Source: Nocardioides thalensis
GTDB lineage: Bacteria > Actinomycetota > Actinomycetes > Propionibacteriales > Nocardioidaceae
Assembly: GCF_013410655.1 (NCBI RefSeq)
Contig: NZ_JACCFP010000001.1
Coordinates: forward strand, 2,751,501 to 2,815,500
Reading direction: 5' to 3'
DNA: 64,000 nucleotides
Shown here: piece by piece, positions 35,839 through 46,183 of the stretch
How positions within the stretch are numbered: position 1 is the first letter of the stretch
Layout: each line of letters begins with the position of its first letter
Position numbers and translations under genes: made by a program
Notes under the pieces: model-generated
Database searches by the model: none
Seen by the model: only the letters and a program-made list of their open reading frames with translations
Told to the model about the DNA's origin: nothing

Positions 35839-38007
35839 TCACCCCGCCGTCACCATCTCGGGCACGGACGGCACGACCGGCTCGCCCCGCCGGGGTCGCC
35901 GCCGGCTCGGCCACCAGGCCCGCTCACCGAGCAGCACCAGGGCCGCCGGCAGCATCACCAGCCGCACCAGGGTCGCGTCGAGCAGGATGGCGGCGGAGAG
36001 CCCGACGCCCATCATCTTCATCTCGAGCATGCTCAGGGTCGCGAAGATCGCGAACACGGACACCATCACCGCGGCGGCGCTCGTGATGACGCCCGCGGTG
36101 TCGGTGACGCCGCGCTGGACCGCGAGCCGGGCCGGCAGGCCGGCGTCCACGAGCTCACGGATCCGGCTGACGACGAAGACGTGGTAGTCCATCGACAGGC
36201 CGACGAGCACGACGAGCACGAACAGCGGGATCCAGTCGATGACGAACCCGGGGCTGTCGAAGTCGAGCAGCGACTCGCCCACGCCGTGCTGGAACACCAG
36301 CGTCATGAGCCCGAACGCCACCGCGACGGAGGCGAGGTTGAGCACCGTCGACACCACCGCGATGGGGATGCTGCGGAACGCGAACACCATCATCAGGAAC
36401 GTCAGCACGAGCACGAAGGCGATGACGAGCGGCAGCCGGTCCGACATCCGCTGCTGGTTGTCGAGCGACTCGGCCGCGCCGCCGCCGACGGCGACCGACG
36501 CGCCGGCCAGGTCGACCGACTCCGGCACCAGCCGGTCCCGCAGGAGCCGCAACGCGTCGTCGACGGCCTCGTCGGACTCGTCGAACGGCATCGGGAGCTC
36601 GAGGATCGTCGTCCGGCCGTCCTCGGAGACGACCGCCGGCCCGCTCGGCGCGCGGAAGCTGCCGGTGTCGGCGGCGGCCGCGGCCAGGTCGTCGAGGCGG
36701 TCGGCGACGTCGGCCCGGTCGGCCGCGGCCGCGCGGACGACGACCTGCGCCACCGGCCCCTCGGCCGGGAACTCCTCGACGATGTCCTTGAACGTCTGCA
36801 CCTCGGCGATGTCGCCGGGCAGGGTGTCGAGGTTCGACGCGTGGGTCTTCATGCCGAGCGCAGGTACGGCGAGCGCGGCCACCACGGCGACCCCGGCGAG
36901 GAGTGCGACGACCGGCCGGCGCAGCACCGGCGCGATGAGGCGCCGGCTGATCCCGCCCTGGCCGATCCGGCGGTTCAGCCGCCACAGCAGCGGGACCCGC
37001 GGCCGGTCGACCCAGCGACCGAGCCGGGCGAGGAGCGCGGGCAGCACGGTGATCGAGCCGAGGACCGCGATCGCGACGACGAGGATCGACCCGACGGCGA
37101 GGCTGTTGAACGTCACGTCGGTCATCAGGAACAGGCCGGCCATCGCGCAGATGACCGCGCCGCCGGAGACCAGGATGGAGTGGCCGGAGGTCTGGGCGGC
37201 GATCTCGACGGCGTCGCGGGTGCTCCGCCCGCGGGCGCGCTCCTCCCGCTCGCGCTTGAGGTAGAAGAGCGAGTAGTCGACCCCGACGGCCATGCCGATC
37301 AGCACGATCATGCTGGTGACGGTCGGCTCCGCCGGGAACAGGTAGGACACGGGAGCGCTGATGCCGATCGTCGCGGCCACGCTGGTCGCCGCGAGGAGCA
37401 CCGGGAGGCCGGCGGCGATGAGCGCGCCGAACGCCAGCAGCATCAGGACCAGGGTGATCGGGAGGCTGATGCCCTCCGCGGAGGACAGGTCGTCGCCGAC
37501 CCGGTCGTCGATGGCGTCGTCCAGCGTGAGGTCGCCGGCCTGGCGGATGTCGAGGCCCGGGAAGTCGGCTCGGACGTCGTCCACCGCGGCCAGGATCGGC
37601 GCGGCATCGTCGTGGTCCTTCGCCAGCTGCGCCGACACCAGCATCGCCGTACGGTCCGGGTTCCACTGCGGCTCCGAGACCTCGGCGACACCGTCGACCG
37701 CGCCGACGGCGTCGACCAACCGGGCACCGGCGGACTCCGCCTCGGCCTGGTCGAGCGGTCCGTCGGCGGCGGTCACGAGGACCTGCTCGGACTCCGGTGC
37801 CGCGAGGCCGGCCTCGTGCACCCAGCGGTCCGCGGTGCCGGACTCTCCGACGCGGTAGTCGGCGTCCGTGGCCTCCTGGCTGGACACGGCGGTCGACAGG
37901 GCGACGGCGATCACGACGAGGCCGATCCAGCCGAGGATCGCTCGCCAGGGGTGGGTGGCGCTCCAGCGCGCGGCGCGCATGGACACCGTGGTCAACGGGT
38001 TGGACAT
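35839..38007 (-). CDS. MMPL-family RND-type exporter
   Basis: 722 residues. Proton-driven membrane exporter; two repeats of one helix, a large extracytoplasmic domain and a bundle of five to six helices. The conserved MMPL signature GMAVGVDYSLFYLKREREER in the first half and VGLSMDYHVFVVSRIRE in the second contain the Asp-Tyr pairs thought to couple protons. Substrate could be lipid, drug or siderophore. ATG with AAGGAA. Divergent from a two-component system that likely regulates it. Confidence 0.93.
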   Translation of the reverse strand: MSNPLTTVSMRAARWSATHPWRAILGWIGLVVIAVALSTAVSSQEATDADYRVGESGTADRWVHEAGLAAPESEQVLVTAADGPLDQAEAESAGARLVDAVGAVDGVAEVSEPQWNPDRTAMLVSAQLAKDHDDAAPILAAVDDVRADFPGLDIRQAGDLTLDDAIDDRVGDDLSSAEGISLPITLVLMLLAFGALIAAGLPVLLAATSVAATIGISAPVSYLFPAEPTVTSMIVLIGMAVGVDYSLFYLKREREERARGRSTRDAVEIAAQTSGHSILVSGGAVICAMAGLFLMTDVTFNSLAVGSILVVAIAVLGSITVLPALLARLGRWVDRPRVPLLWRLNRRIGQGGISRRLIAPVLRRPVVALLAGVAVVAALAVPALGMKTHASNLDTLPGDIAEVQTFKDIVEEFPAEGPVAQVVVRAAAADRADVADRLDDLAAAAADTGSFRAPSGPAVVSEDGRTTILELPMPFDESDEAVDDALRLLRDRLVPESVDLAGASVAVGGGAAESLDNQQRMSDRLPLVIAFVLVLTFLMMVFAFRSIPIAVVSTVLNLASVAVAFGLMTLVFQHGVGESLLDFDSPGFVIDWIPLFVLVVLVGLSMDYHVFVVSRIRELVDAGLPARLAVQRGVTDTAGVITSAAAVMVSVFAIFATLSMLEMKMMGVGLSAAILLDATLVRLVMLPAALVLLGERAWWPSRRRPRRGEPVVPSVPEMVTAG

Positions 38008-38095
38008 GGGGGTTCCTTCGCTCGAACCGGTGGGGACCCTCCCAGCCTCGGCGCGACGGCCGTCCGCGGCAGGAGCGCTGACACCCCGGCGAGAG

Positions 38096-38111
38096 GTGGT
38101 GCGTGCACCAC
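38096..38111. promoter_or_regulatory. Operator-like dyad GTGGTGC-GT-GCACCAC
   Basis: Perfect 7-bp inverted repeat around two bases in the MMPL/sensor-kinase divergent region, 34 bp before the kinase start and 88 bp before the MMPL start. A suitable site for the NarL-type response regulator encoded here. Confidence 0.5.
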
Positions 38112-38133
38112 TGCCGGACACGACCGGCTCGGG

Positions 38134-38139
38134 CAGGAT
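38134..38139 (+). promoter_or_regulatory. Weak -10 element CAGGAT before the kinase gene
   Basis: Keeps the two most conserved -10 positions (A2, T6), six bases before the kinase GTG, with no ribosome site visible. Weaker match than the other leaderless promoters. Confidence 0.3.
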
Positions 38140-38145
38140 GGCGGC

Positions 38146-39378
38146 GTGTCCGACCACCCCCGACGTCCCGGCCGACTGCGGCTCACTGGGTACGCCGCCC
38201 TGCAGGCGATCACCCTGGTGCCGCTGATCGTGCTGTTCGTGTTCTGGGTGGTCGGCGGGGTGCTGATGATCCTGTGGGTCGGCGCCCTGTTCCTCGCCGT
38301 GGCGATCCCGGCGACCCGCGCGCTGGCCAACGGGCACCGGCGGATGGCGGCCACCGTGCTCGAACGCGAGCTGCCGGCGCCATACGTCCCCCTGGCGGGG
38401 CTGGCACCACTCGCCCGGCTCCGGGCGGTGGCGACCGACCCGATGACCTGGCGCGACCTCGGCTGGATGCTCGTCGCGATGACGCTCGGGTTCGTCGTGT
38501 CGCTGGTGGTGGTCGTGCTCCTTCTCGGCGTCGCGACCTGGTGGATCTGGTACTACGCCGTCGGCCCGCTGATGCGGCTGCGCGCGATCTCCGACCAGTG
38601 GCTGCTCTCCCCCGGCGTCACCGAGCGCCTGGAGCGCCGGGTCGAGCAGCTGACCGAGACCCGCACCGCTGCCGTCGACGACTCCGCGGCCGAGCTGCGG
38701 CGGCTCGAGCGCGACCTGCACGACGGCGCGCAGGCCCGCCTGGTCGCGCTGTCGCTGAGCCTCGGCATGGCCGACGCGATGTTCGACCAGGACCCGGAAG
38801 GGGCACGCCGCCTGGTCAACGACGCTCGCGAGTCCAGCGAGGCGGCGCTCGACGACCTGCGCTCCGTGGTGCGCGGGATCCACCCGCCGGTGCTGGCCGA
38901 CCGAGGACTGGTCGGCGCCGTCGAGGCGCTCGCGCTCGACATGGCGATCCCGGTCCAGGTCGAGGCATCGCTCGCGGGCCGGCCGAGCGACCCGGTCGAG
39001 TCGGCGGTCTACTTCGCCGTTGCTGAGTGCCTGGCCAACGTCGCCAAGCACTCCCGCGCGGAGACCGCCTGGATCCGCCTGGGACATGCCGACGGTGTGC
39101 TGCGCGTGGAGGTCGGCGACGACGGGGCCGGGGGCGCCGACCCGACGTCCGGAACCGGCATCACCGGGGTAATGAGGCGACTCCGGGCGTTCGACGGCGC
39201 CATGATGGTCTCGAGCCCGGTCGGCGGGCCCACGATCATCACGATGGAGGTCCCGTGCGCCTTGTCCTCGCCGAGGACCACGCCCTCCTCCGTGCCGGCC
39301 TCACCCAGCTCCTCGAGGGCAACGGATTCACCGTCGTCGCCGCCGTCGACGACGCCGATGCGCTCGACACCGCGCTGA
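38146..39378 (+). CDS. NarL-type sensor histidine kinase
   Basis: 410 residues. N-terminal membrane region of four hydrophobic segments (about 10-150) resembling the putative-sensor domain of this class, then HisKA_3 with the phospho-acceptor His in ERDLHDGAQARLVALSL and a HATPase_c domain (AVAECLANVAKHS; GDDGAGGADPTSGTGITGV). The last 41 codons lie inside the response-regulator gene and encode a Ser/Pro/Thr-rich tail. Phosphorylates the regulator encoded next; MMPL control is inferred from the divergent layout. Confidence 0.9.
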   Translation: MSDHPRRPGRLRLTGYAALQAITLVPLIVLFVFWVVGGVLMILWVGALFLAVAIPATRALANGHRRMAATVLERELPAPYVPLAGLAPLARLRAVATDPMTWRDLGWMLVAMTLGFVVSLVVVVLLLGVATWWIWYYAVGPLMRLRAISDQWLLSPGVTERLERRVEQLTETRTAAVDDSAAELRRLERDLHDGAQARLVALSLSLGMADAMFDQDPEGARRLVNDARESSEAALDDLRSVVRGIHPPVLADRGLVGAVEALALDMAIPVQVEASLAGRPSDPVESAVYFAVAECLANVAKHSRAETAWIRLGHADGVLRVEVGDDGAGGADPTSGTGITGVMRRLRAFDGAMMVSSPVGGPTIITMEVPCALSSPRTTPSSVPASPSSSRATDSPSSPPSTTPMRSTPR

Positions 39379-39890
39379 AGGACCCCGACGTCGACGCGGC
39401 CGTCCTCGACGTACGCCTTCCTCCGACGCAGACCGACGAGGGTCTCCGCGCCGCGATCGAGGTACGCCGGCAGCGCCCGGGCTTCCCCGTCATGGTGCTG
39501 TCCCAGTACGTCGAGCACCTCTACGCGCGGGAGCTGCTGGCCAGCGGCGAGGGCGCGGTGGGCTACCTGCTGAAGAACCGGGTCTCCGACGTCGGCGAGT
39601 TCGTCGACGCCGTGCGCCGGGTGGTCGCGGGCGGCACCGTGCTCGACCCGGAGGTGGTCGCGACGGTGATGGCGAAGCAGCAGCCGCTCGACCGCCTGAG
39701 CGCCCGGGAGCGCGAGGTCCTCGCACTGATGGCCCAGGGTCGCTCGAACGCGACGATCGCGGAGCGGCTCGTCGTGACCGAGAAGGCGGTCGCGAAGCAC
39801 ATCAACAGCATCTTCACCAAGCTCGACCTGCCGCCCGACAGCGACGACCACCGCCGGGTGCGGGCCGTGCTGGCGTGGCTGCGGCTCTGA
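39255..39890 (+). CDS. NarL/LuxR-type response regulator
   Basis: 211 residues. Receiver domain with phospho-acceptor Asp52 in VLDVRLPP and acidic pocket in LAEDHALLR; Ser replaces Thr in the VLSQY switch. The C-terminal LuxR-type HTH covers LSAREREVLALMAQGRSNATIAERLVVTEKAVAKHINSIF. GTG start with GGAGG at the right distance, located 124 nt before the kinase stop, a long overlap. Confidence 0.95.
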   Translation: MRLVLAEDHALLRAGLTQLLEGNGFTVVAAVDDADALDTALKDPDVDAAVLDVRLPPTQTDEGLRAAIEVRRQRPGFPVMVLSQYVEHLYARELLASGEGAVGYLLKNRVSDVGEFVDAVRRVVAGGTVLDPEVVATVMAKQQPLDRLSAREREVLALMAQGRSNATIAERLVVTEKAVAKHINSIFTKLDLPPDSDDHRRVRAVLAWLRL

Positions 39891-39900
39891 CCGGGGTCGG

Positions 39901-40896
39901 TCAGGGTGGGCCCGCGCCGCCGTCGAGCATCCGGTAGATCACCCGCATGCTGACCGCGCGCGCCAGCTCGTTCATCACCGAGGTGAAGAACTCCTTGCGG
40001 TAGGTGTCGTCGGTGATCGCGACGACCGTGAAGTACAGGCCGCTGAAGCCCGCGAGGAACAGCGCCACGTGCAGCAGCTCGTGGCTCGCGAGCTCCGGAC
40101 CGGGAGGGTACGTCGGGTCGTGGCCCACCCACGAAGTGATCACGCTGTCGTCGATCACCACCGCGCCGAACACGACGAAGAACGCGAACACCGCGAGCGA
40201 GAGGAGCAGGACCTGGACCGCCTGGGCGATCACCAGCACGAGCACCAGGTTGACCATCTGGAGCCCGGTCACCTGGGCCTCCTCCGGGAGGTCGACGCCG
40301 TCGTGGACGATCTGCTCACCGGCGGCTTCCATCGGCGTGCCGGCGATGCCGGCCAGCACCTCCTCGACCTGGACCCGGTCGTCGAAGTGGTCGAGCTCCT
40401 GGGCGACGCGCGGCACGAGGAACGCGCACGCGGCCAGGGCGAAGAACAGGACCGATCCCCAGAGCACGCCGCCGTGGAGCGCCGAGGACACCTGCCAGAC
40501 CTCGGTGTTGATGAAGAGGAACGTGATGAAGAGCAGCAGCATAGGGAGCGCCCGGGTCGCCAGCGGGAACAGCAGGCCGAGGCTGCGCAGCGCGCGGCGC
40601 AGCGCCCACCGCGCGATCGCGGAGGCGTGCAGCGCGAGGACGGCGTAGAGCACGACGACGCCGAGCGTGACGCTCACCCCGGCGACGGGCCCCCACGAGC
40701 CGTCGCCGTACGCCGTCACGAGCCCCGCGCTGCCGGCACCGGCGAGCACCGCGACGACGACCACGAGCCAGACCCAGCCCTTCGAGAGCCGGTCGGTGAC
40801 GTCCTCACGAACGTGGTCGACGAAGTAGGGAAGACCGTGGTGGGCGAACCAGCCCTCTGCTGCCGCGCGCTCCCCCGCTCGCGCGTCGTGCTCCAT
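39901..40896 (-). CDS. Polytopic membrane protein of unknown function
   Basis: 331 residues. Soluble N-terminal 35 residues (HGLPYFVDHVREDVTDRL), then about seven hydrophobic segments, with a central soluble loop (VEEVLAGIAGTPMEAAGE). No known domain recognised. Starts one base after the ribF stop, so it is probably the last gene of the ribF end of the translation operon. Confidence 0.75.
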   Translation of the reverse strand: MEHDARAGERAAAEGWFAHHGLPYFVDHVREDVTDRLSKGWVWLVVVVAVLAGAGSAGLVTAYGDGSWGPVAGVSVTLGVVVLYAVLALHASAIARWALRRALRSLGLLFPLATRALPMLLLFITFLFINTEVWQVSSALHGGVLWGSVLFFALAACAFLVPRVAQELDHFDDRVQVEEVLAGIAGTPMEAAGEQIVHDGVDLPEEAQVTGLQMVNLVLVLVIAQAVQVLLLSLAVFAFFVVFGAVVIDDSVITSWVGHDPTYPPGPELASHELLHVALFLAGFSGLYFTVVAITDDTYRKEFFTSVMNELARAVSMRVIYRMLDGGAGPP

Positions 40897-40897
40897 C

Positions 40898-41845
40898 TCA
40901 GGCCCCGAGTATCTCGCGGGTCCGGACGACGTCGTCGGCCATCGCGACGAGGAGGTCGTCGACGCTGTCGAAGCGCACCATGCCCCGGACCCGGTCGACG
41001 AACGTCACCTCGACCTCGACGCCGTAGAGCTCGAGATCGGTGCGGTCGAGCACGTAGGCCTCGACGCGGCGCTCCCGCTCGCCGGCGAAGGTCGGGTTCG
41101 TGCCGACGCTGATCGCGGCCGGCAGGTCGCTCCCGGCCTCGGGGCCGCTCAGGATCCGGAGGCGGCCGGCGTACACACCGTCCGCGGGAGCGGCGGCGCC
41201 GGGCGCGACGGGCACGTTGGCCGTCGGGTAGCCCAGCTCGCGGCCGCGCTTGTCACCCTCCATGACCACCCCGCGGGTGCAGAACGGGCGGCCGAGCGCC
41301 TCCGCCGCACCGGCCACGTCGCCAGCGGCGAGGCAGGTGCGGACGTAGGTGGACGACCAGACCTGCGGGCCGCCGTCGAGCTCGACGGCCTCGACCACGA
41401 AGTCGTGGGTCTCGCCCGCCTCCCGCAGGGTGTGGATGTCACCGCGGGCGCGGTTGCCGAACCGGAAGTTCGCGCCCACGACTACCGCTCGCGCGTGCAG
41501 CGCCTCGACGAGGATCCGGTCGATGAACTCCTCCGGGGTCCAGCCCGCGATCTCGCGCGAGAACGGGACGACGAGCACGTCGTCGACGCCGGCGTCGCCG
41601 AGCAGCCGCAGCCGCTCGTCGATCGTGGTGAGCGTGGGCGGCGCGTGCTCGGGTCGCAGCACCGCGATCGGGTGCGGGTCGAAGGTGACCGCGACGACGT
41701 GGTCGACCCCGACCTCGGCGGCGACCTCGCCGGCGCGCCGTACGACGTGCTGGTGACCCAGGTGCATGCCGTCGAAGTTGCCGATCGTCACCACCGTGCG
41801 ACCGAGGTCGTCCGGGACGAGGGAGTTGTCGCGCCACACCTGCAC
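40898..41845 (-). CDS. ribF: Bifunctional riboflavin kinase / FAD synthetase
   Basis: 315 residues. Makes FMN and FAD. N-terminal adenylyltransferase domain with TIGNFDGMHLGHQ, GANFRFGNRARG; the C-terminal flavokinase domain with GDKRGRELGYPTANV and VGTNPTF. GTG start. 17 nt downstream of truB, as in the usual truB-ribF order. Confidence 0.95.
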   Translation of the reverse strand: MQVWRDNSLVPDDLGRTVVTIGNFDGMHLGHQHVVRRAGEVAAEVGVDHVVAVTFDPHPIAVLRPEHAPPTLTTIDERLRLLGDAGVDDVLVVPFSREIAGWTPEEFIDRILVEALHARAVVVGANFRFGNRARGDIHTLREAGETHDFVVEAVELDGGPQVWSSTYVRTCLAAGDVAGAAEALGRPFCTRGVVMEGDKRGRELGYPTANVPVAPGAAAPADGVYAGRLRILSGPEAGSDLPAAISVGTNPTFAGERERRVEAYVLDRTDLELYGVEVEVTFVDRVRGMVRFDSVDDLLVAMADDVVRTREILGA

Positions 41846-41862
41846 GGGCGGGAGCCTACCGA

Positions 41863-42717
41863 TCAGCCGACGAACACGGCGGCAGGGCGGGCGTTCCCGC
41901 CCTCGGGCCGGTAGAGCGCCAGGAACTCGCCGTCGGGCGCGAAGACCGCCGTGAGGCCGTCGATGGGCAGCGCGAGCGGCCGGCCGTACCGAACGGCCTG
42001 CGCCTGGCTGTCGTCGAGGTCGACGGCCGGGAACGCCGACCGGGCCGCGTCGGCGATCGGGAGCACGGAGAACTCCTCGCCCAGCTGGTCGAGGGTCTGC
42101 GCGACGTCGAGTCCGTAGGGTCCGACCGCCGTACGCCGCAGGGCGGTGAGGTGGCCGCCGACGCCGAGCGCCTCACCGACGTCGCGGGCGATCGCCCGGA
42201 TGTAGGTGCCGCTCGAGCACCGCACGGTGACGTCGACCTCCGGTAGCGCGACGCGGGTGACGACGAGCTCGTGGATCGTCACCGGCCGGGCGGTCAGCTC
42301 CACGTCCTCGCCGGCGCGGACCCGCTGGTAGGCGCGCTTGCCGTCGACCTTGATCGCCGAGACCGCGGTCGGGACCTGCTCGATGTCGCCGACGAAGCGC
42401 GCGAGGGCCTCGCGCACCGCGGCCTCGGTGACGTCGCTCGTGTCCCGGGTCTCCATGACGTCGCCCTCGGCGTCGTCGGTGACCGTGGTGACACCGAGGC
42501 GGATCGTCGCCTCGTAGGACTTGTCGGTCATCAGCAGGTGGCCCAGCAGCCGCGTGGCCCGCTCGACGCCCAGCACGAGCACGCCGGTGGCCATCGGGTC
42601 GAGCGTGCCGGCGTGCCCGACCTTGCGGGTGCCGGCCAGGCGCCGTACGCGCGAGACGACGTCGTGACTGGTGATCCCGGCCGGCTTGTCGACGACGACG
42701 AGGCCGGAGGCCGTCAT
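41863..42717 (-). CDS. truB: tRNA pseudouridine-55 synthase
   Basis: 284 residues. Catalytic Asp in [29 protein letters not shown] and the [18 protein letters not shown] motif are diagnostic. Modifies U55 in the tRNA T-loop. ATG overlaps the rbfA stop by 4 nt. C-terminal extension may form the actinobacterial TruB C-domain. Confidence 0.96.
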   Translation of the reverse strand: MTASGLVVVDKPAGITSHDVVSRVRRLAGTRKVGHAGTLDPMATGVLVLGVERATRLLGHLLMTDKSYEATIRLGVTTVTDDAEGDVMETRDTSDVTEAAVREALARFVGDIEQVPTAVSAIKVDGKRAYQRVRAGEDVELTARPVTIHELVVTRVALPEVDVTVRCSSGTYIRAIARDVGEALGVGGHLTALRRTAVGPYGLDVAQTLDQLGEEFSVLPIADAARSAFPAVDLDDSQAQAVRYGRPLALPIDGLTAVFAPDGEFLALYRPEGGNARPAAVFVG

Positions 42718-43190
42718 CGGTCGAGGTCCTCCTCGGTGTCCCCCGGCTCCTCGACGTCGTCGTCGGCCGGGATCTCCCGCGGCTTCTTGTAGGGGTCGGC
42801 CTCCCCCGCCGGCTGCGCGCCGGCGCGGGCGGCGGCGACCGCGGCGTCGGCCTCGCGGGCCTTCGCCAGCACCTCGTCGAGGTGGCGGGCGCTCTCCGGG
42901 ATGGCGTCGAGCTGGAACGCCAGCGTCGGCACCTGCCGCATGCCCAGCTGCTTGCCCACCTCGGACCGGAGCAGGCCCCGGGCCGACTCCAGCGCCGCGG
43001 CGGTGCTCGCCTGCTCCTCGGCGTCGCCGAGGACGGTGTAGAAGATCGTGGCGTTCTGGCTGTCGCCGGTGAGCCGGACGTCGGTCACGGTGACGAAGCC
43101 GAGCCGCGGGTCCTTGATCCGGCGCTCCAGCATCTCGGCCACGATCACCTGGATCCGGTCCGCGATCTTGCGCACGCGCGGGTTGGTCAT
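42714..43190 (-). CDS. rbfA: 30S ribosome-binding factor A
   Basis: 158 residues. KH-fold assembly factor: [20 protein letters not shown] and the C-terminal core region [24 protein letters not shown] at 43190 gives the standard N-terminus [14 protein letters not shown]. An acidic 45-residue tail follows. Separated from infB by a strong hairpin, so its level may differ from infB. Confidence 0.96.
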   Translation of the reverse strand: MTNPRVRKIADRIQVIVAEMLERRIKDPRLGFVTVTDVRLTGDSQNATIFYTVLGDAEEQASTAAALESARGLLRSEVGKQLGMRQVPTLAFQLDAIPESARHLDEVLAKAREADAAVAAARAGAQPAGEADPYKKPREIPADDDVEEPGDTEEDLDR

Positions 43191-43212
43191 GCTTCTCACT
43201 CTCTCAGACAGG

Positions 43213-43253
43213 CGTGTGGCGCCGGCCCGGACGAACCGGGCCGGCGCCACACG
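43213..43253 (-). terminator. Strong hairpin between infB and rbfA
   Basis: Perfect 18-bp GC stem with a 5-nt loop, 17 nt after the infB stop and 22 nt before rbfA. Could be a terminator, an attenuator or an RNA-stability element inside the operon. Confidence 0.8.
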
Positions 43254-43270
43254 ATGGCACTACGGCAGGG

Positions 43271-46087
43271 TCAGCCGCGCGGGATCTCCGTCATCTCGAA
43301 GGCCTCGACGATGTCGCCCTCCTTGATGTCCTGGAAGTTCCGGAGCACGAGACCGCACTCGAAGCCCTCCCGGACCTCCGCCGCGTCGTCCTTCTCCCGC
43401 TTGAGCGACGCGAGGTCGAGGTTGTCGGCGACGACGGCGCCGTCGCGGATGACGCGCACCTTCGCGTTGCGTCGGATCAGGCCGCTCGTGACCATGCAGC
43501 CGGCGATGTTGCCGACCTTGGACGAGCGGAAGATCGCACGGATCTCCGCCTGGCCGAGGGTCGACTCCTCGTACTCCGGCTTGAGCATGCCCTTGAGCGC
43601 GGCCTCGATCTCCTCGATGGCCTGGTAGATGATCGAGTAGTACTTGATCTCCACGCCCTCGCGGTCGGCGAGCTCGGCCGCCTTGCCCTGGGCCCGCACG
43701 TTGAAGCCGATGATGATCGCGTCGGAGGCGGCCGCCAGGTTGACGTTGGCCTCCGTGATCGCACCGACACCGCGGTCGATGACCCGCAGCGACACCTCGT
43801 CGCCGACCTCGATCTGCGCGAGCGCGTCCTCGAGGGCCTCGACCGAACCGGACACGTCGCCCTTGAGGATGAGGTTGAGCTCCTGGCTCTCGCCCTTCTC
43901 CATGGAGGCCATGAAGTCCTCGAGGGTACGGCGCACGCGGCGCTTCGCCTGCAGGGCGGCCCGCTCGCGCGCCTCCCGCTTCTCCGCGATCTGGCGGGCG
44001 ACACGGTCGTCCTCGACCACGATGAAGTTCTGGCCGGCGCCGGGCACGGACGACAGACCGAGGACCATCGCCGGGCGACCCGGGTCGGCCTCCGCCATCT
44101 CGTTGCCGTGCTCGTCGAGCATCGCGCGGACGCGGCCGTGGGCCGGGCCGGCGACGATCGAGTCGCCGACGCGCAGGGTGCCGCGCTGGACGAGGATCGT
44201 CGCGACCGGGCCGCGACCGCGGTCGAGGTGCGCCTCGACGACGAGGCCCTGGGCGTCCTGGTGCGGGTTGGCCCGCAGGTCCAGCGACGCGTCGGCGGTG
44301 AGCACGACGGCCTCGAGCAGCTTGTCGAGGTTGATGCCGGCCTTCGCGGAGACGTCGACGAACATCGCGTCGCCGCCGTACTCCTCGGGGACCAGGCCGT
44401 ACTCGGTGAGCTGGCCGCGGACCTTGGTCGGGTCGGCCTCGGGCTTGTCGACCTTGTTGACCGCGACCACGATCGGGACCTCGGCGGCCTTGGCGTGGTT
44501 GAGCGCCTCGACCGTCTGCGGCATCACGCCGTCGTCGGCGGCGACCACGAGGATCGCGATGTCCGACGACTGCGAGCCGCGGGCACGCATGGCGGTGAAC
44601 GCCTCGTGACCCGGGGTGTCGATGAAGCTGATGCGGCGGTCCTCGCCGTCGACCTCGGTGTGCACCTGGTAGGCGCCGATGTGCTGGGTGATGCCACCCG
44701 CCTCGCCGGCGACCACGTCGGCGCCACGCAGGGCGTCGAGCAGCTTGGTCTTTCCGTGGTCGACGTGACCCATGACGGTGACGACCGGGGGCCGGACGAC
44801 GAGGTCGGCCTCGTCGCCCTCGTCGGCGCCGAACTCGAGGTCGAACGACTCGAGCAGCTCGCGGTCCTCGTCCTCGGGCGAGACGACCTCGACCTTGTAG
44901 TTGAGCTCCTCACCGAGCAGCTCCAGGGTCTCGTCGCCCACGGACTGGGTCGCGGTCACCATCTCGCCCAGGTGGAACAGCATCTGCACCAGCGAGGCGG
45001 CGTCGACGCCGATCTTCTCCGCGAAGTCGGTCAGCGAGGCGCCACGGGCGAGCCGGACGGTCTCGCCGTTGCCCTTGCGGACCCGCATGCCGCCGATCGT
45101 CGGGGCCTCCATGGCCTCGAACTCCTGGCGACGCGCCCGCTTCGACTTGCGACCACGGCGCGCGGGACCGCCCGGGCGACCGAAGGCACCCTGGGTCTGG
45201 CCACGCTGGCCGGGACGACCGCCACCGGGGCGACCGCCGCCGGACGGACCGAAGCCACCGCCACCGGGACGACCGGGCGCACCTGCGCCGGCGCCACCGC
45301 GGCCGGGGGCACCGCCACGACCGGGCGCGCCACCGCGGCCGGGCGCACCGCCGCGACCGCCGGGGCCACCCGGGCCGCGGCCGCCGGGACCGTTGCCGAA
45401 CGCGGCAGGCGACTTCGGCATCATCGCCGGGTTCGGGCGAGGCATGCCGGGACGCCCGCCCGCGGCCGGCGGACGCGGCGGACGGTTGTCGCCGCCACCG
45501 GTCTCGGGCGCGCCGCGCGGCGGGGCCGGACGACGGCCCATGCCCTGGCTCGACGAGAACGGATTGTTGCCGGGGCGCGGCGTGCCGCCGGGCTTGCCGA
45601 CGGGACGCGGGGCGGGCGCCTTGGGCGCGGGACCCGGCTTGGCCGCACCGCCCGGGCCGGGCTTCGGCGCGGCAGGCGCCTCGGGCGCCGGTGCCTCGGC
45701 GGCCGCGGCGGGCTGCGCCGGCTCGGCAGCAGCAGGCTCTGCCGGCTCGGCGGGCTTGGGCGCGGCCTTCTTCGCCGGACCCGGCTTCGGGGCGGACTTC
45801 TTGGCGGGCGCCTCGGCAGCAGGTGCCTCGGCAGCGGGCTCCGCCGCGGGAGCGGCGGCAGCCTTCTTCGCGGGCGCCTTGGGGGCGGCCTTCTCAGCCG
45901 GCTCGGCCGGCTTCATCTTGGCGAGAAGCTCGGCGCCGTAGGCGTCCTCGAACTTCTTCACCGCAGGGGGCTCGATGCTCGAAGAAGCAGTCTTGGCGAA
46001 CTCACCGATGGCGCTCAGCTTCTCGAGCGCCTCCTTGCTCGGGATGCCGTACTTCTTCGCGAGTTCGGAAACTCGGGTCTTGGCCAC
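43271..46087 (-). CDS. infB: Translation initiation factor IF-2
   Basis: 938 residues. IF2_N domain at about 1-50 ([19 protein letters not shown]), a long Ala/Pro then Gly/Arg-rich low-complexity region (about 55-310), a second IF2_N-like region, and the GTPase domain with G1 GHVDHGKT (near 442), G3 DTPGHEA and G4 NKVD. Recruits initiator tRNA to the 30S subunit. GTG start with AAGGAG. Follows ylxR by 96 nt. Confidence 0.97.
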   Translation of the reverse strand: MAKTRVSELAKKYGIPSKEALEKLSAIGEFAKTASSSIEPPAVKKFEDAYGAELLAKMKPAEPAEKAAPKAPAKKAAAAPAAEPAAEAPAAEAPAKKSAPKPGPAKKAAPKPAEPAEPAAAEPAQPAAAAEAPAPEAPAAPKPGPGGAAKPGPAPKAPAPRPVGKPGGTPRPGNNPFSSSQGMGRRPAPPRGAPETGGGDNRPPRPPAAGGRPGMPRPNPAMMPKSPAAFGNGPGGRGPGGPGGRGGAPGRGGAPGRGGAPGRGGAGAGAPGRPGGGGFGPSGGGRPGGGRPGQRGQTQGAFGRPGGPARRGRKSKRARRQEFEAMEAPTIGGMRVRKGNGETVRLARGASLTDFAEKIGVDAASLVQMLFHLGEMVTATQSVGDETLELLGEELNYKVEVVSPEDEDRELLESFDLEFGADEGDEADLVVRPPVVTVMGHVDHGKTKLLDALRGADVVAGEAGGITQHIGAYQVHTEVDGEDRRISFIDTPGHEAFTAMRARGSQSSDIAILVVAADDGVMPQTVEALNHAKAAEVPIVVAVNKVDKPEADPTKVRGQLTEYGLVPEEYGGDAMFVDVSAKAGINLDKLLEAVVLTADASLDLRANPHQDAQGLVVEAHLDRGRGPVATILVQRGTLRVGDSIVAGPAHGRVRAMLDEHGNEMAEADPGRPAMVLGLSSVPGAGQNFIVVEDDRVARQIAEKREARERAALQAKRRVRRTLEDFMASMEKGESQELNLILKGDVSGSVEALEDALAQIEVGDEVSLRVIDRGVGAITEANVNLAAASDAIIIGFNVRAQGKAAELADREGVEIKYYSIIYQAIEEIEAALKGMLKPEYEESTLGQAEIRAIFRSSKVGNIAGCMVTSGLIRRNAKVRVIRDGAVVADNLDLASLKREKDDAAEVREGFECGLVLRNFQDIKEGDIVEAFEMTEIPRG
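45291..45362 (-). repeat. 18-bp tandem repeats inside infB
   Basis: Four imperfect 18-nt units encode the hexapeptide pattern RGGAPG in the IF-2 linker. Such repeats can vary in copy number by slippage and keep the reading frame. Confidence 0.8.
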
Positions 46088-46183
46088 GTTTCTCCTTCTG
46101 GCCCAAGACCCGGTGGGGGATTCTCAGACCGTTGGTGGGTGGAACAGGTTGAACTGGCTCATCGCGAGGAACTCATCGAGTGC

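Noticed and set aside
36181..38145. Long frame before the histidine kinase that would add hundreds of residues
   Set aside because: Runs antisense through the MMPL gene; the GTG at 38146 gives the normal kinase start.
45291..45362. Tandem repeats considered as a CRISPR or integration site
   Set aside because: They are in frame inside infB and encode a Gly-rich linker; no spacers.
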